DNA of 64,000 nucleotides from an uncultured Bacteriovoracaceae bacterium (GTDB lineage Bacteria > Bdellovibrionota > Bacteriovoracia > Bacteriovoracales > Bacteriovoracaceae): contig CALHBF010000014.1 in assembly GCA_937931205.1 (NCBI GenBank), forward strand, positions 1 through 64,000, read 5' to 3'. Below the pieces are notes generated by a model. The model did no database searches, was not told where the DNA came from, and saw only the letters and a program-made list of their open reading frames with translations. Shown here in pieces: positions 18,685 through 27,058 of the stretch; within the stretch, counting starts at the first letter, position 1; each line of letters opens with the position of its first letter. A program made the position numbers and the translations under genes.

Positions 18685-19620
18685 ATGTTCTTTTTTATGA
18701 CTCTTCTTATGCTCATTAATGCAAGTTTTGCATCAGTTAGTGATTTGTGTGGCAACACAAATTCTAAGAGCAATGTGACTTCTCCTCTTGCCCAAAATCG
18801 AGCAAATGAGTGGTGTATCAGTGGAGTCTGCGAGAATAATGGAAAAGTTTTTAAACGCGACAAATGCGTAAAGCAATTGAGTGACGGTGAAGAACCTTAT
18901 GAGAACGGTATCGCCCTTAGCTATGATGAAGAACATAGAGATGAGAAATCTCTCACGATGAAGAGTTATGCTCAAAACTATCATCTCTATCCTGATGATT
19001 CTTGCTATCAGGAATGTCGTCCTGAGAAGAAGTCTTTTTTAGGTGTTTCTACCGGAACACGCCTTGGTGCTCAAAAGGACGAGTGCGTTCGTTGTATGAT
19101 CAAATTAAATCCGAGTAAGGAAGCCTTTGCTTCTTTTGAAGTGAAAGGACACGGAGTCACTGTTTACGAGGGACAAAAATGTTATTATGCCTGCCGATTA
19201 CCGGCCGGTCCTTATCTTGATCACCGGCCTTACTCAAGTGAGTGCCTCACTTGTATTGGGGCCATGGGGCTTAAGCCTGAGCTTGAGCATTTAATGAATC
19301 AGGCCGGAGAGTGTTTTGAGATCAGAGAAGACTTTCAAGGAGCAAGCAAAGTTCCTGAGAAGTTTTGCAAAGAGAGCTTCAATAAGTACATGACCCATTA
19401 TGAGAAAAGCAGCAAGTATTCTGTCGATTACATTGTAATGAAGCGTCCACAAACTTGTTATGAAGTTGATGGTAAAAGCGACGGAAAAATTTATCGAAAA
19501 AAAGTTGATATGAGTCTGTGTGATGGGAAGTCGATTAACGATAGCGAAAGAAGTGCTACAAAAGATCGGCCTAGCTCGCAGGCCAAAAAATCATCTTCTG
19601 GTGGAGCTCAGAGGAATTAA
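18685..19620 (+). CDS. Secreted Cys-rich protein of unknown function (311 aa)
   Basis: Signal peptide at residues 1-16 (FFFMTLLMLINASFA). The mature protein has about 18 Cys, many as CxxC or paired spacings (WCISGVCENN, CYQECRP, CVRCMIKL, CYYACRL, CLTCIGAM), so it should be disulfide-rich outside the cytoplasm. Two repeats are suggested: CYQEC...CVRCM and CYYAC...CLTCI. The C-terminus is Ser/Lys-rich and probably disordered. No family recognised. Single gene after rpmG with its own leader; a weak hairpin (19608-19641) separates it from the convergent operon. Confidence 0.75.
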   Translation: MFFFMTLLMLINASFASVSDLCGNTNSKSNVTSPLAQNRANEWCISGVCENNGKVFKRDKCVKQLSDGEEPYENGIALSYDEEHRDEKSLTMKSYAQNYHLYPDDSCYQECRPEKKSFLGVSTGTRLGAQKDECVRCMIKLNPSKEAFASFEVKGHGVTVYEGQKCYYACRLPAGPYLDHRPYSSECLTCIGAMGLKPELEHLMNQAGECFEIREDFQGASKVPEKFCKESFNKYMTHYEKSSKYSVDYIVMKRPQTCYEVDGKSDGKIYRKKVDMSLCDGKSINDSERSATKDRPSSQAKKSSSGGAQRN

Positions 19621-19641
19621 AAAAGGTTTTAACTCCTCTGA
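19608..19641. terminator. Possible bidirectional terminator
   Basis: TCAGAGGA and TCCTCTGA pair around an A/T-rich interior (ATTAA...TTAAC). It overlaps the last codons of the gene ending at 19620. Confidence 0.4.
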
Positions 19642-19650
19642 TCGCAGATC

Positions 19651-20646
19651 TTACTTAAGTTGTTTGGTTGTTGTTTGCAGAAACTTTGTCTGATCTTTTT
19701 TGATCACCGAAAAATGTTTTAATTCATCGGAGCTAAAAAGATACTGGCCAATAAATTGGGCCCCTAGCCCCGGTAAACTTCTTCTAATTTCCGAGAAGTA
19801 GTAAGTTTTTACTTCATCGTTATAGGCAATCTTTAAAATAGTCGCGTTTGCTTGAATCTGCGTTTGAAAGTTTTGAACTTGTTCAGCTGATAGGTTTTCT
19901 AAGAGTGAACTTGATTTCATATCTTCAATCTTACTTAAGAAATCAGCAACCTTAGATTCTGACAGAGCTTCTTCTCCATCAACCCAGCTTTCACGGCCCA
20001 CACTGATAAGAAAGCGTGACTGAGTCCCCTCCAGCATCTCTATACTTTTAAGTTTACTAAAATCAAGAGCTAGGACACGAGACTCAACAATTTGAGAGAG
20101 ATCGTAAGTTTCTAATGCCATCTCCAGAGGCTCAATCTGATAAATTTGATTTTGACTTGAAAGCGATAGATAGGCCGAGTTATCGATCGGATTAATAAGA
20201 CCTAGTTTGATTTCATAGTCCTTACTTTTAGAAGTTGTAAGGAACAAAGTGAAGTTAGGGTTATCAAGTGAGAAGCTGGTCACGTTAATGGGCTCATAGC
20301 GATGAATACTTCTGATACGAAGAATATTGAGGTTCTCTACAATCTTGCCTACCAGATCAGGCTTCACCCTTTGAGTCTGCGGGCTGACTAACTGCCAAGG
20401 GCCTTGAAGAGACTCTTCGGCATTGGTGTTAACCATTTCAAAACTTCCATACTTATTTGTGAAAGAGATTTTTTTTAGTCGCTGGAATTCACTGACAGGA
20501 ACCGGGTTGGCATAAATTTGGGCCAGATCAATTTCTGGAGTACGAGAGACGAAGACCTCAGCAAATAAGGCCAGTACCACCAAAATAAAAAAGAATAGTC
20601 CAACAAGTCCCGTGGACAGGGATGGTTTTAATAATGATTTCATCAA
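19651..20646 (-). CDS. Membrane-anchored DUF4340-like protein
   Basis: Protein of 331 residues with one N-terminal transmembrane helix (about residues 13-33) and a large periplasmic part. The pattern after the helix (ISFTNKYGSFEMVNTN, GPWQLVSPQTQRVKPDLVGKIVENLNILR) resembles DUF4340 repeats, where strand-turn-strand units read 'W.l..P....ad...v..ll..L'. DUF4340 proteins are often next to gliding or ABC export genes, but none is here. Second gene of an operon: the 225-aa gene ends 17 bases upstream. Function unknown. Confidence 0.6.
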   Translation of the reverse strand: MMKSLLKPSLSTGLVGLFFFILVVLALFAEVFVSRTPEIDLAQIYANPVPVSEFQRLKKISFTNKYGSFEMVNTNAEESLQGPWQLVSPQTQRVKPDLVGKIVENLNILRIRSIHRYEPINVTSFSLDNPNFTLFLTTSKSKDYEIKLGLINPIDNSAYLSLSSQNQIYQIEPLEMALETYDLSQIVESRVLALDFSKLKSIEMLEGTQSRFLISVGRESWVDGEEALSESKVADFLSKIEDMKSSSLLENLSAEQVQNFQTQIQANATILKIAYNDEVKTYYFSEIRRSLPGLGAQFIGQYLFSSDELKHFSVIKKDQTKFLQTTTKQLK

Positions 20647-20663
20647 AACATTATAAACCTAGT

Positions 20664-21341
20664 TTATGGCACATGAGAATCGTCTTGATCCTTTCTTTTC
20701 TTTTCAGGAATGTCAGGTTCAATAGATTTGAGGAAGCTTCGTAGATTCTCTCTTTCACCACTGAAAGTGTAATTGAACTTACCTTGAACTCGATAATCTG
20801 GACGAGTAGAAGAGATGATTCGGCTTCTCATGGCGTAGAAGTGACAGTAAGTAACTTCAGCACTCACCATAAAACTCTGAGGAATTAAGAACTCAATGAC
20901 AACCGACTGGCCGTGAAGGAACTTATTCTTGGTAAATGACAGAAAAGTATCCATGTTAATGTCATTTAACAAAGAGAAACCATAAGAGATCTTATCTAGA
21001 TCAGGGGCCTGACGCTGGTAAGGGCGATCAAGGATCGGGCTAGGTTTGCTATTATCTAGTCCTTGAAGTTTTTGCTCGGCCATTATCTCGCGGGCCTCAT
21101 CACTTGGGTTTTCTTCCTGCGAAAGTGATTCCATTAGGTCGGTCACAGTGTCACTGGCAGCTTCACTGAAATGATGAAGGTTATAAAATTTTTTAATGTC
21201 TTCTATATAGAGAGGAATTCCAGCAGCATCACATTCCTTGATTCTTCTCTCAATCGCTGCCTCAATCTCATCTCTAAGACTCCAGATACGCAGACTAATT
21301 TTTTTGATCTCAATTGGGTGAGTGCTTTTATTGTAAATCAT
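20664..21341 (-). CDS. Protein of unknown function with possible PilZ-like C-terminus (225 aa)
   Basis: Cytoplasmic protein with no signal peptide. The N-terminal half is helical and charged. The C-terminal 100 residues (LSFTKNKFLHGQSVVIEFL, MVSAEVTYCHFYAMRSR, YRVQGKFNYTFSGERENLRSFL) have the strand order of a degenerate PilZ-like beta-barrel: 'G..v.iefl.p....v.a.V' then a second 'r..g.f.f'. The c-di-GMP binding motifs RxxxR and DxSxxG are not evident, so nucleotide binding is doubtful. First gene of an operon with the DUF4340-like protein. Confidence 0.55.
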   Translation of the reverse strand: MIYNKSTHPIEIKKISLRIWSLRDEIEAAIERRIKECDAAGIPLYIEDIKKFYNLHHFSEAASDTVTDLMESLSQEENPSDEAREIMAEQKLQGLDNSKPSPILDRPYQRQAPDLDKISYGFSLLNDINMDTFLSFTKNKFLHGQSVVIEFLIPQSFMVSAEVTYCHFYAMRSRIISSTRPDYRVQGKFNYTFSGERENLRSFLKSIEPDIPEKKRKDQDDSHVP

Positions 21342-21510
21342 CAGATCTCCTCATCTTTATCTATTGTAACTGGGTAAAAAATTTTAGGGAACTAGGTGAA
21401 TAATTCCTGATCTAAACAGTAGTGTTAGAAAATGAAAGTAGGTGAAATGGCCCATGGAGTTGAGAATGTTAAGAACATGTTATGGATGACCATTAACGCT
21501 AGGAGAGCGA

Positions 21511-23214
21511 ATGAACAAAATTTCAATGATTACCGTGTTGGGTTTAAGCGTGTTATCAACAACAGCTTTTGCCAATGACAAGCAATCTTTTGAGTACCCA
21601 TCTGTTCCGGGTGAAGTAGTTGTAAAGATCAAATCAGGCCAAGTTAACCAATTTCTATCACAGAAAAATTTAGGTGCACAAGTTAAGAAGCAAATGAATC
21701 TCATCTCTGGAGATTACGTTGTTCTTAAATCAGATGAGAAGACTTCTGTCTCTCTTGTTAACAGCCTAAAACACAATGATGAAGTTGAATATGTTGAGCC
21801 AAACTTCATTTATAAAATCGTTAAAAAAACTCCAGGAGTAACTGAGCTTCTTAACGGTGAGCTTAAAACTGTTACTGATCCACGTTACGGAATGCTTTGG
21901 GGTCTAAAAAACACTGGAGAAAATGAGCCGAACAGAACTGGAACTGGTTCAAGCGGTGCTAAAGGTGTTGTTGGTGCAGACGTTAACGCTGAGAAAGCAT
22001 GGGAACTTACAAAAGGTTCACGTGATGTTGTTATCGCTGTTATCGATACAGGGATTGATTACAACCACGAAGATCTAAAAAATCAAATGTGGGTAAACGA
22101 AGGTGAAATTCCAGGAGATGGAATCGATAACGATGGAAACGGATATATCGATGACGTTCATGGTTGGAATGCTGCTCTTGATAGCGGTAATCCTATGGAC
22201 GGAAATGCTCACGGTACACACTGTGCAGGTACTATCGGTGCTGAACACAACAATGGTATTGGTGTTGCTGGTGTTATGGCCGACGTTCGTCTAATGGCCG
22301 TTAAGTTCTTAACTGACGAAGGCGGTGGTTCACTTGCTGATGCAGTTGAAGCAATTGATTACGCTACAAAAATGAATGTAGACATCATGTCTAACTCTTG
22401 GGGTGGCGGCGGATTCTCGCAAACTCTATTTGATTCAATTTCTGCTGCTAACGATAAAGGGATCCTTTTCGTAGCTGCTGCTGGTAACGATGGTACAAAC
22501 AATGATTCTCGTCCTCAGTACCCAGCTAACTACCAAGTTCCTAACGTTATCTCTGTTGCTTCTCACACTGCTCAGGATACTCTTTCAAGCTTCTCTTGTT
22601 ACGGTAAGAGAACTGTGCACATTGCAGCTCCAGGTTCAAACATCCTATCGAGCACTCCTAAGAACAAGTATGAAGTGTTCTCAGGTACATCAATGGCCAC
22701 TCCTCACGTTTCAGGAGTTCTAGGTCTTCTTATCGCTCAAGAAGGAAGAATGCCAGTTGAAGCAGTTAAAGAGCGCATGATGAAAACTTCTGTGCCTGCT
22801 GCTGCTTATAAAAAGAAAGTTGCGAGCGGTGGTCGTATTGATGCTTACAACCTTCTTACAGACACACGTCCTGTTAGAAACGAGCCAAGTGACGATATGT
22901 GGAGAGTAGAAGCTCTTCCAGAAATTTTCGAAACTGAGCACCCATATGCTAACAATGCTAAGTTTTCTCAAACTTACACGTTCCCTGGAGCGAAGTATGT
23001 GAAGATCGTTCTTGAGAAATATGACCTTGAGACAAACTACGACTTTATCACTCTTCGTGATGGTAAAGGTGTTGTTGTTGAAAAGATCTCTGGTAAAGGT
23101 GAGAACTACGAATCTGAGTATGCTGAAACAGATTCAATTACAATCGAGTTCTCTTCAGATTCATCACAAAACCGTTGGGGTGCTGTGATCCGCGATGTGA
23201 AAGTAATTTACTAA
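21511..23214 (+). CDS. Secreted subtilisin-like serine protease (S8)
   Basis: Exported protease of 567 residues with signal peptide (cut near AFA at about residue 22). Residues about 30-110 look like an I9-type inhibitory propeptide (GEVVVKIKSGQVNQFL, DEVEYVEPNFIYKI). The S8 triad is Asp179 (VIAVIDTGIDY), His234 (AHGTHCAGTIG) and Ser394 (SGTSMATPHVSG). AAGNDGTNND holds the oxyanion Asn. The last 110 residues form a CUB/P-domain-like beta region (YVKIVLEKYDLETNYDFITLRDG). It is expected to act on extracellular or prey proteins (inference). Monocistronic, with a strong terminator. Confidence 0.95.
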   Translation: MNKISMITVLGLSVLSTTAFANDKQSFEYPSVPGEVVVKIKSGQVNQFLSQKNLGAQVKKQMNLISGDYVVLKSDEKTSVSLVNSLKHNDEVEYVEPNFIYKIVKKTPGVTELLNGELKTVTDPRYGMLWGLKNTGENEPNRTGTGSSGAKGVVGADVNAEKAWELTKGSRDVVIAVIDTGIDYNHEDLKNQMWVNEGEIPGDGIDNDGNGYIDDVHGWNAALDSGNPMDGNAHGTHCAGTIGAEHNNGIGVAGVMADVRLMAVKFLTDEGGGSLADAVEAIDYATKMNVDIMSNSWGGGGFSQTLFDSISAANDKGILFVAAAGNDGTNNDSRPQYPANYQVPNVISVASHTAQDTLSSFSCYGKRTVHIAAPGSNILSSTPKNKYEVFSGTSMATPHVSGVLGLLIAQEGRMPVEAVKERMMKTSVPAAAYKKKVASGGRIDAYNLLTDTRPVRNEPSDDMWRVEALPEIFETEHPYANNAKFSQTYTFPGAKYVKIVLEKYDLETNYDFITLRDGKGVVVEKISGKGENYESEYAETDSITIEFSSDSSQNRWGAVIRDVKVIY

Positions 23215-23230
23215 GCCTAAAAAACAAGAA

Positions 23231-23257
23231 GGCCCCGAATTTCGGGGCCTTTTTTTT
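23231..23257 (+). terminator. Terminator of the subtilisin gene
   Basis: A GC-rich stem GGCCCCGAA/TTCGGGGCC followed by eight T on the plus strand. Confidence 0.85.
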
Positions 23258-23259
23258 AT

Positions 23260-23736
23260 CTATTTATCAGATTCTGAACATTCAAGCGTGATAACTTTTC
23301 CGTTGTGATTCCACTTAGAAGTGTGTTTCTTTTTTCCAACTTTAGAATCATTAAAAGCAATTTTGAGTACGCGATCAGAGAAATTTAGTGTCTTACTCAA
23401 ATTGGCACTAGGGTTACTACAGAATTGTCTCTGGCCATCAAAAACCTGTGATGTAGGTTTGTAGGCCGTCACCGTAATGCTCACACCAGTGAAAAATTCA
23501 AAATAAAGACCTTCGTAGTTAACGATACTCTTTGAGAAAGTATCAAGGACACCATCCCAAGCATGTGTTGAGCGATAGGCATCGAGTTTAAAATTACGAG
23601 CAGACTCTTCGATATCTGTTTTAAGAGTACAATCTAGAGTGTAGTGACCTTTGTGAGACTCTTTTTTTGTTTTACAGATATCACTTGCAAAGCTCATAGA
23701 GCTTGAAAGTAAGAGGGCAAGAGCTAAAAATTTCAT
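23260..23736 (-). CDS. Small secreted protein of unknown function (158 aa)
   Basis: Signal peptide at residues 1-17 (LALALLLSSSMSFA). The mature part has four Cys (C21, C36, C111 and C153), probably two disulfides, and a beta-rich pattern. No family recognised. It ends 3 bases after the terminator of the convergent subtilisin gene and stands alone. Confidence 0.65.
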   Translation of the reverse strand: MKFLALALLLSSSMSFASDICKTKKESHKGHYTLDCTLKTDIEESARNFKLDAYRSTHAWDGVLDTFSKSIVNYEGLYFEFFTGVSITVTAYKPTSQVFDGQRQFCSNPSANLSKTLNFSDRVLKIAFNDSKVGKKKHTSKWNHNGKVITLECSESDK

Positions 23737-23819
23737 AAAAGTTCCTTTATTTGATTAGAGAAATGGGCGAGCTTGGCATCTTTCTCTCTAACTTCCTCAA
23801 CTAGATTATACTTAGATGA

Positions 23820-24152
23820 TTATTTGAGTGTTTCAACGATAAGAGTAGCGATCTCTTCATCTGAAAGATCAGAGAATTGAGCGTCTTCTCTTACTTTGGA
23901 TATTGTAACAAGAAGAACTTCAGTCGCTTCATCGCCTGCTAGGTAATTCACAGCATCGCCTTTAACTGCTGCAAGTTGTTCTTTAAGTTCGCCAGAAGTA
24001 ATTGCAGTTGGAGCAATTGTTGTGGCCAGGGCATAGACTGTTGCCTCAGCGATAACAAGCCCAGTGTAAACAGGTGAAAGAGTAAGGGCTTCTGCAGAAG
24101 CTCCAATAGATGTTGCAAGAAGAAGAGAGGCCACAAGTGATTTTAGTTTCAT
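23820..24152 (-). CDS. Small secreted protein, paralogue of the divergent gene at 24345 (110 aa)
   Basis: Has a signal peptide ending SIGASA. The C-terminal 60 residues read LKEQLAAVKGDAVNYLAG, DEATEVLLVTISKVREDA and LSDEEIATLIVETL. They match the divergent neighbour closely (LKEQEGIIRADAIDFLAG, NEATEVLLMLIEEVKQKY, LSNEEIATMLITK). The helical C-terminal motif is the conserved part; the region after the signal peptide differs. No known family. An intergenic space of 190 bases lies between the two starts, so they may share regulation. Confidence 0.7.
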   Translation of the reverse strand: MKLKSLVASLLLATSIGASAEALTLSPVYTGLVIAEATVYALATTIAPTAITSGELKEQLAAVKGDAVNYLAGDEATEVLLVTISKVREDAQFSDLSDEEIATLIVETLK

Positions 24153-24344
24153 AAAAGCTCCTTACTATATTTAACAGTGTTAAGAGTGTTGCGATTTCTT
24201 CAGATGTCGCAATCTACTGCTGAATTCAAGTTGCCTCAATGCAGTGTGTAAAAATAACTAATAACATTTTTACTGGAAGTCTTTAGTTCAGCTAAGTAGG
24301 GAGATAGGATGCGGAAATTCGTAACATATATTTTGGGGATATTT

Positions 24345-24620
24345 ATGAACTTAAAGCTTATGGCCTTATCTGCACTTCTTCTTATTTCGACTAATAGTCA
24401 CGCCTTAGATTTGACTATCGGAACCCTTATATCACCAACTCTGACTTCTGATGACCTTAAAGAGCAAGAGGGAATTATTCGTGCTGATGCGATTGATTTT
24501 CTCGCAGGAAATGAAGCGACTGAAGTCCTGCTTATGCTTATTGAAGAAGTAAAACAGAAATATCCTGAGACTCAAGATCTTTCGAATGAAGAAATTGCAA
24601 CAATGCTCATTACTAAATAA
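24345..24620 (+). CDS. Small secreted protein, paralogue of the divergent gene at 23820 (91 aa)
   Basis: Signal peptide LMALSALLLISTNSHA, mature part about 70 residues. It shares the 'LKEQ...A..fLAGnEATEVLL......LS.EEIATl' motif with the gene at 23820-24152, so the two are head-to-head duplicates. I chose ATG 24345, which begins the signal peptide directly and has GGGGAT upstream; an in-frame ATG at 24309 would add 12 residues. Function unknown. A hairpin follows. Confidence 0.7.
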   Translation: MNLKLMALSALLLISTNSHALDLTIGTLISPTLTSDDLKEQEGIIRADAIDFLAGNEATEVLLMLIEEVKQKYPETQDLSNEEIATMLITK

Positions 24621-24628
24621 ATCGTTGA

Positions 24629-24658
24629 AAAAGGCTTCATGGAAAGAGGCTTTTTTTT
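24629..24658 (+). terminator. Probable terminator
   Basis: AAAAAG...CTTTTT stem with an imperfect inner part (GCTT/AAG) and eight T. The stem has a mismatch, so confidence is moderate. Confidence 0.5.
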
Positions 24659-24780
24659 CAAGATAACTTATTGTTTTTCCTTTCGATGTCCAGACTCTAT
24701 ACACCTATGTAATGTGTTCCTCTCCCTGACTAAGTCATAAATTTTCATGAGAAGATAACTCAATTCATTTGAGGTTTATT

Positions 24781-26619
24781 ATGAAGAAGTCACTTCTAGT
24801 CTTTAGTCTTGTTCTCGGTTGGGTTAATGCCTGGTCTGCAACAGATCTTTCATTTCAAACAAATATTAAAGATCCAGAGGTTCTCTCTGTGCTTGAGGAA
24901 CTTAACAGTGAACTTCCTGAAGGTTTTAAGAGAATTCTTCCTACTCAAATTAAACTAGAATTTAAGAATTTAAATGGTCGCTCTCTTGAAAAACTTAAAT
25001 GTGAAACAGGTATTATTGTTGGAAGAAAATTAAAAATTCTTAAAGAAGAAAAAATCGAAATCGATAATGTCTTCATTCAAGAACTATTGCAAGGGGATCG
25101 CTCGCTTCATTGTGAGAATCGGACTATCAACCACACAAGTGTAAAAAATTACTTTAAGGCCACTGTCGTTCATGAACTGGCCCATATGTATGATTCACGT
25201 CGAAATGTATCCGACAATCCGCTATTTTTGAATCTGAGCGGATGGATGAAGAAAGGAATGATCATTCGTCGAAAAACGAATCTTAATCAGCGTGAAGAAA
25301 GAACTCCTGATGCTTATGAGTTGAAGAATTCTAAAGAAACTTTTGCCGTCAATTTAGAGCACTATCTTTATGATGAAAATTTCGGTTGCCGTCGTCCTAC
25401 TTACTTTGAGTTTTTAAATAATGAGTTCGGTCTTACTCCTCAGAAGCTTAACTGCGAGAAGAGCAATCACATCTTTGTGACAGACTCAAATGGAGAAGCC
25501 GTTGAGCGCTCTATGGATGCAGACAGGCTGTATCAGGTTCATTATCTTTTCGCAGGAAAAGGTGATGCTTTGATGAGCCGTTTTGGTCATTCGATGTTTC
25601 GACTTGTTTTCTGTGCTCCTGGAAGGGCCAAAGGGGTTGATTGCTTAAAAGATGTTCAACATCACGTGGTTATTAGTTTTAGGGCCAATGTTACTGATCC
25701 TAAAATTAGTTATATCGATGGAGTTAAGGGGGAGTATCCTTCTGAAATTTTCTTTCTTCCTCTCTCTCAGGTTATTAGCGAATATACCAAAAGAGAGTTG
25801 CGTGAAGTTCACTCACTTCCTCTACGGATGAAAGAAGATGAGTTGAGTCGCTTTTTGATGAAGTCCCAGGAGTTGTTTTGGGGTTATCAAGGGAAATACT
25901 ATTTCTTCACTAACAATTGTGCCACGGAATCAATGAACCTTTTGAAAGTGGCCCTTCGTGATCATGCTAATGTTCAGAAAAAAGTGATCAACACTCCGAA
26001 TGGAATGTATAACTACTTGATTAAGACAGGCATTGGTGATGACTCTGTCTTTAAGAATTTAAAAGAGGCCGAAAAGAAGAGTCTTTATTTTCCTTCTGCC
26101 AGCGAAAAAATGAAAAGCTCGCTTGAGAATTTAGGAATTAAGGATCAAAGCTTTGATCAGTTTATGGAGCAGGCCCCTCAAGTGAGAATAAATTTGTATC
26201 TTGAAGTGATTCATCATACAGATCAAAAAATTAAGCTGGCGGCCAATGCTCTTCGACTTGAAGACATGATTTTAGAATCGAACAAAATGAGATTTGCGAA
26301 ATTAGTGGCGGATCTTTTATTTAATTCTCAAGCAAGTCATATTAAGGGAACTCCTATCGAGGAGTTGGTTTTAGAATTACAGAAATTGCAGATTAAATCC
26401 GGTCCGGTGAAGTCTTTAGCAGAGGGGTATGGCATACCTCTTGTGGGAGAAGTGGAGCTCTATTCAGGGTTTGAAAAGGCAAGTCGTCATAATGAACTTG
26501 TCATAAAAACGAAGGAGCTTGAAATGTATCTCAAGGATTATCTGGCAGATGATCTCGCTAATATAAGTGAGACAGCAAAGAATCGAGTTGAATTGATTAG
26601 AATTATCAGCGGAAAATAA
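24781..26619 (+). CDS. Secreted DUF4105 (Lnb N-terminal periplasmic) protein with HELAH motif
   Basis: Exported protein of 612 residues with a signal peptide ending AWSA. Two parts are visible. Residues about 90-240 contain VVHELAHMYDSRR, with His131-Glu132-x-x-His135 as in zincin metallopeptidases; downstream RTPDAYELKNSKETFAVNLEHYL could supply a third ligand. Residues about 250-400 match DUF4105: VHYLFAGKGDALMSRFGHSMFRL, FFLPLSQVISEYTKREL and YYFFTNNCATESMNLL, where the Cys of NNCAT and His of FGHS may form a Cys-His pair. The remaining C-terminus is helical. Start at ATG 24781 after GAGG; a TTG at 24769 lies upstream in frame. Activity of either half is not proved. Confidence 0.85.
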   Translation: MKKSLLVFSLVLGWVNAWSATDLSFQTNIKDPEVLSVLEELNSELPEGFKRILPTQIKLEFKNLNGRSLEKLKCETGIIVGRKLKILKEEKIEIDNVFIQELLQGDRSLHCENRTINHTSVKNYFKATVVHELAHMYDSRRNVSDNPLFLNLSGWMKKGMIIRRKTNLNQREERTPDAYELKNSKETFAVNLEHYLYDENFGCRRPTYFEFLNNEFGLTPQKLNCEKSNHIFVTDSNGEAVERSMDADRLYQVHYLFAGKGDALMSRFGHSMFRLVFCAPGRAKGVDCLKDVQHHVVISFRANVTDPKISYIDGVKGEYPSEIFFLPLSQVISEYTKRELREVHSLPLRMKEDELSRFLMKSQELFWGYQGKYYFFTNNCATESMNLLKVALRDHANVQKKVINTPNGMYNYLIKTGIGDDSVFKNLKEAEKKSLYFPSASEKMKSSLENLGIKDQSFDQFMEQAPQVRINLYLEVIHHTDQKIKLAANALRLEDMILESNKMRFAKLVADLLFNSQASHIKGTPIEELVLELQKLQIKSGPVKSLAEGYGIPLVGEVELYSGFEKASRHNELVIKTKELEMYLKDYLADDLANISETAKNRVELIRIISGK

Positions 26620-26623
26620 AAAA

Positions 26624-26645
26624 GGCCTCTACAAGAGGCCTTTTT
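26624..26645. terminator. Bidirectional terminator between the DUF4105 gene and rpmB
   Basis: GGCCTCT and AGAGGCC form a stem with a 3-base loop, flanked by A and T runs on both sides. Confidence 0.8.
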
Positions 26646-26667
26646 ATATCTACAAAGCAATCAGAGA

Positions 26668-26889
26668 TTACTTGTACATTTTACGGATGAACTTCGAAAG
26701 ACCCATTTTATCAAGAGTCTTCAACGTTGAAGCAGCTACTTTAAGACGGATAGTTTGACCAGACTCAGGATCGAAGATCTTCTTAGTTTTAAGGTTAGCT
26801 TGTTTAAAAGTACGTGTCTTGATGTTTGAGTGAGACACTTTATGGTTGGCCTGACGGCTTTTTCCAGTAAGATCACATTGACGTGCCAT
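26668..26889 (-). CDS. rpmB: 50S ribosomal protein L28
   Basis: Basic protein of 73 residues: MARQCDLTGKSRQANHKVSH, NIKTRTFKQANLKTKKIF and TIRLKVAASTLKTLDKMG match L28. It has only one Cys (C5) where zinc-binding forms have CxxC pairs, so it is the zinc-independent type, like rpmG here. Single gene; rpmG and rpmB, often adjacent in other bacteria, are 8 kb apart. Confidence 0.97.
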   Translation of the reverse strand: MARQCDLTGKSRQANHKVSHSNIKTRTFKQANLKTKKIFDPESGQTIRLKVAASTLKTLDKMGLSKFIRKMYK

Positions 26890-27058
26890 AGTTAAAATCC
26901 CTTGTCTTAATTTTTACCAATATAAAAAATTTCAAAAAACTCTAAGCTAATAACTAGAGCTTGGCAAGTGTAAATCCATAGAATCTTGTGGACTTAAAGA
27001 GCTTGAATGAGGATACTGTCTCCACCGATAATTCAAACATCTCCAAAGGTGGTCATTG

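Noticed and set aside
18322-26889. Loss of zinc sites in L33 and L28 as a sign of special zinc starvation control
   Set aside because: Zinc-free forms of both proteins are common, and there is no second zinc-binding copy or Zur site in view.
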